Source of the DNA: Rhodovarius crocodyli | Lineage (GTDB): Bacteria > Pseudomonadota > Alphaproteobacteria > Acetobacterales > Acetobacteraceae | Direction of reading: 5' to 3' | DNA: 64,000 nt | NCBI RefSeq assembly: GCF_004005855.1 | Contig: NZ_SACL01000013.1 | Location: 17,531-81,530 of the forward strand | In this document: positions 60,990 to 64,000 of the stretch, in pieces | Layout of the letters: the number at the start of each line of letters is the position of its first letter | Position numbering within the stretch: position 1 is the first letter of the stretch | The notes under the pieces: model-generated | The model's input: only the letters and a program-made list of their open reading frames with translations | What the model was told of the DNA's origin: nothing | Database searches by the model: none | Program-made: the position numbers and the translations under genes

Positions 60990-61835
60990 TCAGGAAGCGG
61001 GCTCGGGCTGGCTCGCATTGGGGAAGAACAGCTGCTCGCCCCCCACCTTGTAGCCGGCGATGGCAGCCTGCCCCTCGGCCGAGATGATCCAGTCGATGAA
61101 GGCCTGGCCCTCGGCCACCTTCACATGCGCGTGGCGCTGGGGGTTCACCAGCATCACGCCGTACTGGTTGAACAGCCGCGCATCACCCTCGGACAGGATG
61201 CGCAGCTCCTGGCGGTTGCGGAAGGACAGCCAGGTGCCGCGATCGGTGAGCACATAGGCGTTCTGCGCGGCACCGGTGTTCAGCGCGGGGCCCATGCCCT
61301 GCCCGATCTCGCGATACCAGGCGCCTCGCCCGGCCGCGACGTCCACCCCCGCCTGCTGCCACAGGCGCAGTTCCGCCGCATGGGTGCCCGAACGGTCGCC
61401 ACGGCTGATGAAGGGCGCGCGGGCGGCAGCGATGCGGCGCAGGGCCTCCGTCACATCCGTCACGCCCTGGATCCGCGCGGGATCAGCCGCGGGGCCCACG
61501 ATCACGAAGTCGTTGTACATCACATGATGGCGCGGGCCGCCGAAGCCCTCGGCCACGAAGCGCTGCTCGGCCGCACGGTCGTGCACGAACAGCACATCCG
61601 CGTCGCCGCGCCGGCCCACATCCAGCGCCTGGCCGGTGCCGAGCGCCACCACCCGCACCTGGATGCCCGTCTTCTGGGTGAAGATCGGCAGGATATGGCC
61701 GAACAGGCCCGACTGCTCCGTGCTGGTGGTGCTGGCGATGGTGATGCTGCGCGGCTGGGCCGAGGAGGCAATGGGCGCGGCGATGGGCGCGAGGACGGCG
61801 AGCGCCAGGGCGGCGCGGCGAAGAATGGGGTACAT
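60990..61835 (-). CDS. tupA: Tungstate-type ABC transporter substrate-binding protein
   Basis: A 281-residue periplasmic binding protein of the TupA type. A signal peptide (MYPILRRAALALAVLAPIAAPIASSAQ) precedes ITIASTTSTEQSGLFGHILPIFTQKTGIQVRVVALGTGQALDVGRRGDADVLFVHD, the TupA hallmark, where Ser and Thr bind the oxyanion. SRGDRSGTHAAELRLW is also typical. GGAGATCGCC gives a good ribosome site. No TupB permease or TupC ATPase lies in the window; the neighbours are convergent or divergent. Tungstate or molybdate would serve enzymes such as the molybdenum hydroxylase at 42 kb. Confidence 0.87.
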   Translation of the reverse strand: MYPILRRAALALAVLAPIAAPIASSAQPRSITIASTTSTEQSGLFGHILPIFTQKTGIQVRVVALGTGQALDVGRRGDADVLFVHDRAAEQRFVAEGFGGPRHHVMYNDFVIVGPAADPARIQGVTDVTEALRRIAAARAPFISRGDRSGTHAAELRLWQQAGVDVAAGRGAWYREIGQGMGPALNTGAAQNAYVLTDRGTWLSFRNRQELRILSEGDARLFNQYGVMLVNPQRHAHVKVAEGQAFIDWIISAEGQAAIAGYKVGGEQLFFPNASQPEPAS

Positions 61836-61956
61836 GGCGATCTCCGGACTTTGCCCGAAGCTGACCATGCCGGCGCCCGCCGTCAACGTCGCGGAGGGCT
61901 TCACAAGCCCCACGCGAGCCCGCACCCTGTGCGCAAACGTTCCAAGGGACAGCACC

Positions 61957-62742
61957 GTGAACAACCTGTTCGACCTCTCCGGAAAGGTGGCCGTCGTCAC
62001 CGGCGGCAGCCGCGGCATCGGCAAGGCCATCTGCCTGCGCCTGGCCCAGCACGGCGCCCGCGTCGTCGTCTCCTCCCGCAAGCTCGATGCCTGCGAGGCG
62101 GTGGTGGCCGAGATCAAGGCCAATGGCGGCCAGGCGATCGCGCATGCCGCCTCCATCTCCCGCAAGGAGGAATTGCAGGGGCTGGTGGATGCCTCCGTCG
62201 CGGCCTTCGGCCAGATCGACATCCTGGTCTGCAACGCGGCGCTGAACCCGCATTTCGGCCCCAGCCAGTCCATCACCGACGATGCCTATGACCGCATCAT
62301 GAACGGCAATGTCCGCTCCAACCTGTGGCTGAGCCAGATGGTGGTGCCGGCCATGGCCGAACGCGGCCAGGGCAGCGTGATCTTCATCTCCTCCATCGGC
62401 GGTTTCCGGGGTTCGCCCACGCTCGGCATCTATGGCGTGTCCAAGGCCGCCGACATGCAGCTGGCCCGCGCGCTGGCGGTGGAATGGGGGCCGAAGGGCG
62501 TGCGGGTGAACAGCATCGCCCCGGGCCTGGTGCGCACCGATTTCGCCCGCGCCCTGTGGGAGGACCCGGCGAACCTGAAGAAGCGCACCGCCGACAGCCC
62601 GCTGCAGCGCATCGGCGAACCCGACGAGATCGCGGGGGCCGCCGTCTTCCTCGCGAGCCCGGCTTCGGGTTTCATGACCGGGCAGTCCATCGTGATCGAT
62701 GGCGGCGTGCTGGCCGGCCCGCCGAAGATCCAGGAAGATTGA
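61957..62742 (+). CDS. SDR-family oxidoreductase
   Basis: A 261-residue short-chain dehydrogenase. The cofactor motif is VVTGGSRGIGKAI (residues 14-26), NAG-type NAALNPHFG follows, and the catalytic Ser-Tyr-Lys set is FISSIGG and YGVSKAA. SIAPGLVRTDFARALWEDP and the C-terminal MTGQSIVIDGG are standard. The start is GTG 61957 with AAGGGA eight bases upstream; the open frame extends upstream without similarity. It is followed one base after its stop by the LLM gene, so the two form an operon. Confidence 0.9.
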   Translation: MNNLFDLSGKVAVVTGGSRGIGKAICLRLAQHGARVVVSSRKLDACEAVVAEIKANGGQAIAHAASISRKEELQGLVDASVAAFGQIDILVCNAALNPHFGPSQSITDDAYDRIMNGNVRSNLWLSQMVVPAMAERGQGSVIFISSIGGFRGSPTLGIYGVSKAADMQLARALAVEWGPKGVRVNSIAPGLVRTDFARALWEDPANLKKRTADSPLQRIGEPDEIAGAAVFLASPASGFMTGQSIVIDGGVLAGPPKIQED

Positions 62743-62743
62743 T

Positions 62744-63757
62744 ATGGCCTTGTCGCTCTCGGTCCTCGACCAGTCCACCATCGCCTCCGGCCGCGGCCCC
62801 GCGGCGGCCGTGCAGGAGACGCTGGCCCTGGCACCCAAGGTCGAGGCCTGGGGCTACAAGCGCTACTGGCTGGCGGAGCATCACAACTCCGCCGCCCATG
62901 CGGGCTCGGCACCCGAGATCACGATTGCCGCCATCGCGGCCACGACCAGGACCATCCGCGTGGGCAGCGCCGGCATCATGCTGCCGCACTATGCCGCGCT
63001 GAAGGTGGCGGAGCAGTTCCGCATGCTGGAGGCGATCGCGCCCGGCCGCATCGACCTGGGGCTGGGGCGCGCGCCCGGCAGCGACGGGCGCACCGCCCAC
63101 GCGCTGAACCCGCAGGCCGCGACGGCCGCCGATAATTTCCCCACCCAGATCCGCGACCTGATGGGCTGGCTGGGCGACGGCCTGCCGGAGAGCCACCCCT
63201 ATCGCAAGGTCGTCGCCAGCCCCGAGGTCGAAACCCGGCCCGAGCTGTGGATGCTGGGCTCCTCAGACTACGGCGCGCAGGTCGCGGCCTTTTTCGGCAT
63301 GCCCTATTGCTATGCCCACTTCATCACCGACGGCCAGGGCGGCGAGCAGGCGATGGAGATGTATCACCAGGGCTTCCGCCCCTCGGCGCATTGCGCGGCG
63401 CCGCATGCGGCCATCGGCATCTTCGCGCTGACCGCCCCCACCGCCGAGGAAGCCCGCCGCCGCTTCGCCCCGCGCGGGCTGTGGCGGCTGTGGCGCGACC
63501 AGGGCCGCTTCCTGCCCCTGCCGAGCCAGGAGGAAGCCGAGGCCTATGACTACTCGCCCGCCGAGCGCGAGCATGTGGATCGGCTGGCCGCCCGCGCGCT
63601 GATCGGCTCGCCCGAGCAGGTGCGCGCCCGGATCGAGGAGTTGGCCGGGCGGTACAACGCGCAGGAAGTGGCGATCCTGACGCCGTGCCATGACCAGGAA
63701 GCGCGGGCGGAAAGCTATCGGCTGCTGGCGGAGGCGTTCGGGTTGGGGAAGGCGTGA
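62744..63757 (+). CDS. LLM-class flavin-dependent oxidoreductase
   Basis: A 337-residue luciferase-like monooxygenase of the MsnO8-like type. LSVLDQSTIASGRGPAAAVQETL, YWLAEHHNSAAHAGSAPEI and GSAGIMLPHYAALKVAEQFRMLEAIAPGRIDLGLGRAPGSDGRTAHAL are characteristic. ELWMLGSSDYGAQVAAFFGMPYCYAHF is the central part. It uses reduced flavin; the substrate is unknown. It is co-transcribed with the SDR gene, an arrangement that suits oxidation of a single small-molecule substrate. It is followed directly by the third hairpin repeat. Confidence 0.9.
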   Translation: MALSLSVLDQSTIASGRGPAAAVQETLALAPKVEAWGYKRYWLAEHHNSAAHAGSAPEITIAAIAATTRTIRVGSAGIMLPHYAALKVAEQFRMLEAIAPGRIDLGLGRAPGSDGRTAHALNPQAATAADNFPTQIRDLMGWLGDGLPESHPYRKVVASPEVETRPELWMLGSSDYGAQVAAFFGMPYCYAHFITDGQGGEQAMEMYHQGFRPSAHCAAPHAAIGIFALTAPTAEEARRRFAPRGLWRLWRDQGRFLPLPSQEEAEAYDYSPAEREHVDRLAARALIGSPEQVRARIEELAGRYNAQEVAILTPCHDQEARAESYRLLAEAFGLGKA

Positions 63758-63760
63758 GGC

Positions 63761-64000
63761 GGGGGCGTTGCCCCCGAGCCCCCAACAAGGGGCGCTGCCC
63801 CTTGCAACCCCGCCAGGACCGTAGCGGCCCTGGACCCCAGGGAGTTGGGCCATTACCAGAGAACGTCTTTCTTATTGATATTTATTAAAAATTGTCCCAG
63901 CACCCAGATGAAGCGCCAAACTTCCATCAGGTCCAGGAGATATTATCTCCTGGCGGGGGTGTGGGGGGGAGAGCCCCCCACAGGGGGGGCCGGGGGCAAA
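63761..64000. repeat. Composite hairpin repeat with AT-rich core, copy 2 (partial at edge)
   Basis: It starts four bases after the LLM stop: GGGGGC-GTT-GCCCCC (63761-63775), then a 63-bp block at 63786-63848 that matches copy 1 at 60 of 63 positions. A 64-bp AT-rich core (63849-63912) follows, differing in sequence from copy 1 but nearly equal in length. The right part is GCGCCAAAC (63913-63921), five variable bases, TCAGGTCC and the same perfect 21-bp palindrome (63933-63953), then further G/C hairpins to the window end. No coding sequence is seen in it. Confidence 0.85.

Overview
The window is GC-rich and densely packed, with both strands used and many genes joined by 1-8 bp stop/start overlaps. 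Several gene sets point to an aerobic alphaproteobacterium of the Acetobacteraceae, most like Roseomonas. These are three orphan tripartite-tricarboxylate-type (Bug/TctC) binding proteins, CoA-transferase and lyase catabolism, heptose and surface-glycan genes, an OxyR with both redox cysteines, and GC-rich hairpin repeats between genes. The taxon is an inference from gene content; there is no rRNA or other marker here. No tRNA, rRNA, insertion sequence, prophage or CRISPR array was seen, and no gap without a gene exceeds about 300 bp.

Region 1 (1-12.7 kb) is a surface-carbohydrate locus. The minus strand carries a 2-ketoacid-type hydratase, a 2-hydroxyacid dehydrogenase, a CMP-sugar-type cytidylyltransferase, a sulfotransferase-like protein, an unknown protein, an FkbM methyltransferase and a large unknown protein. 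The plus strand carries an IMPase-type phosphatase, a Gfo/Idh/MocA oxidoreductase, an unknown protein and an SMP-30 lactonase. A SIS-domain protein (minus) closes the locus. AT-rich 5' regions and missing standard partners suggest an unusual activated sugar or sugar acid. A stand-alone GHKL ATPase of unknown role follows (12.9-14.7 kb).

Region 2 (14.9-20.2 kb) is a minus-strand catabolic operon: gamma-carbonic anhydrase-like protein, TctC protein, family III CoA-transferase, HMG-CoA-lyase-like enzyme and a second TctC protein. A divergent IclR regulator faces it across a tandem TTCTG-N5-CAGAA operator. Region 3 (20.3-30.4 kb) mixes glycan genes (heptose epimerase HldD, HAD phosphatase, fused nucleotidyltransferase/kinase, nucleotidyltransferase, GT2-GT4 glycosyltransferase, unknown protein) with housekeeping genes (TadA, a glutamine-amidotransferase-type hydrolase, an RluB-type pseudouridine synthase, RsmD).

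Region 4 (30.3-41 kb) holds a DMT transporter, Nudix hydrolase, aldehyde dehydrogenase, HerA-like ATPase, the head-to-head EF-P modification genes epmA/epmB, oxyR, two small envelope proteins, and a polar amino acid ABC transporter without its ATPase. Region 5 (41.2-50.5 kb) is a probable catabolic locus: LysR regulator, lone molybdenum-hydroxylase large subunit, atypical DapA-family lyase, 3-hydroxyanthranilate dioxygenase and a complete branched-chain-type ABC importer.

Region 6 (50.5-63.8 kb) has a DoxX protein, two luciferase-like flavin oxidoreductases, a SLAC1/TehA channel, an acyl-CoA operon (ADP-forming CoA ligase, enoyl-CoA hydratase, TctC protein, divergent LysR), NhaA, a nitroreductase behind a Fur-like box, a DUF1826-like gene behind Zur-like boxes, an orphan tungstate-binding protein and an SDR dehydrogenase. 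Three composite, hairpin-rich intergenic repeats lie near 33.2, 41.1 and 63.8 kb.
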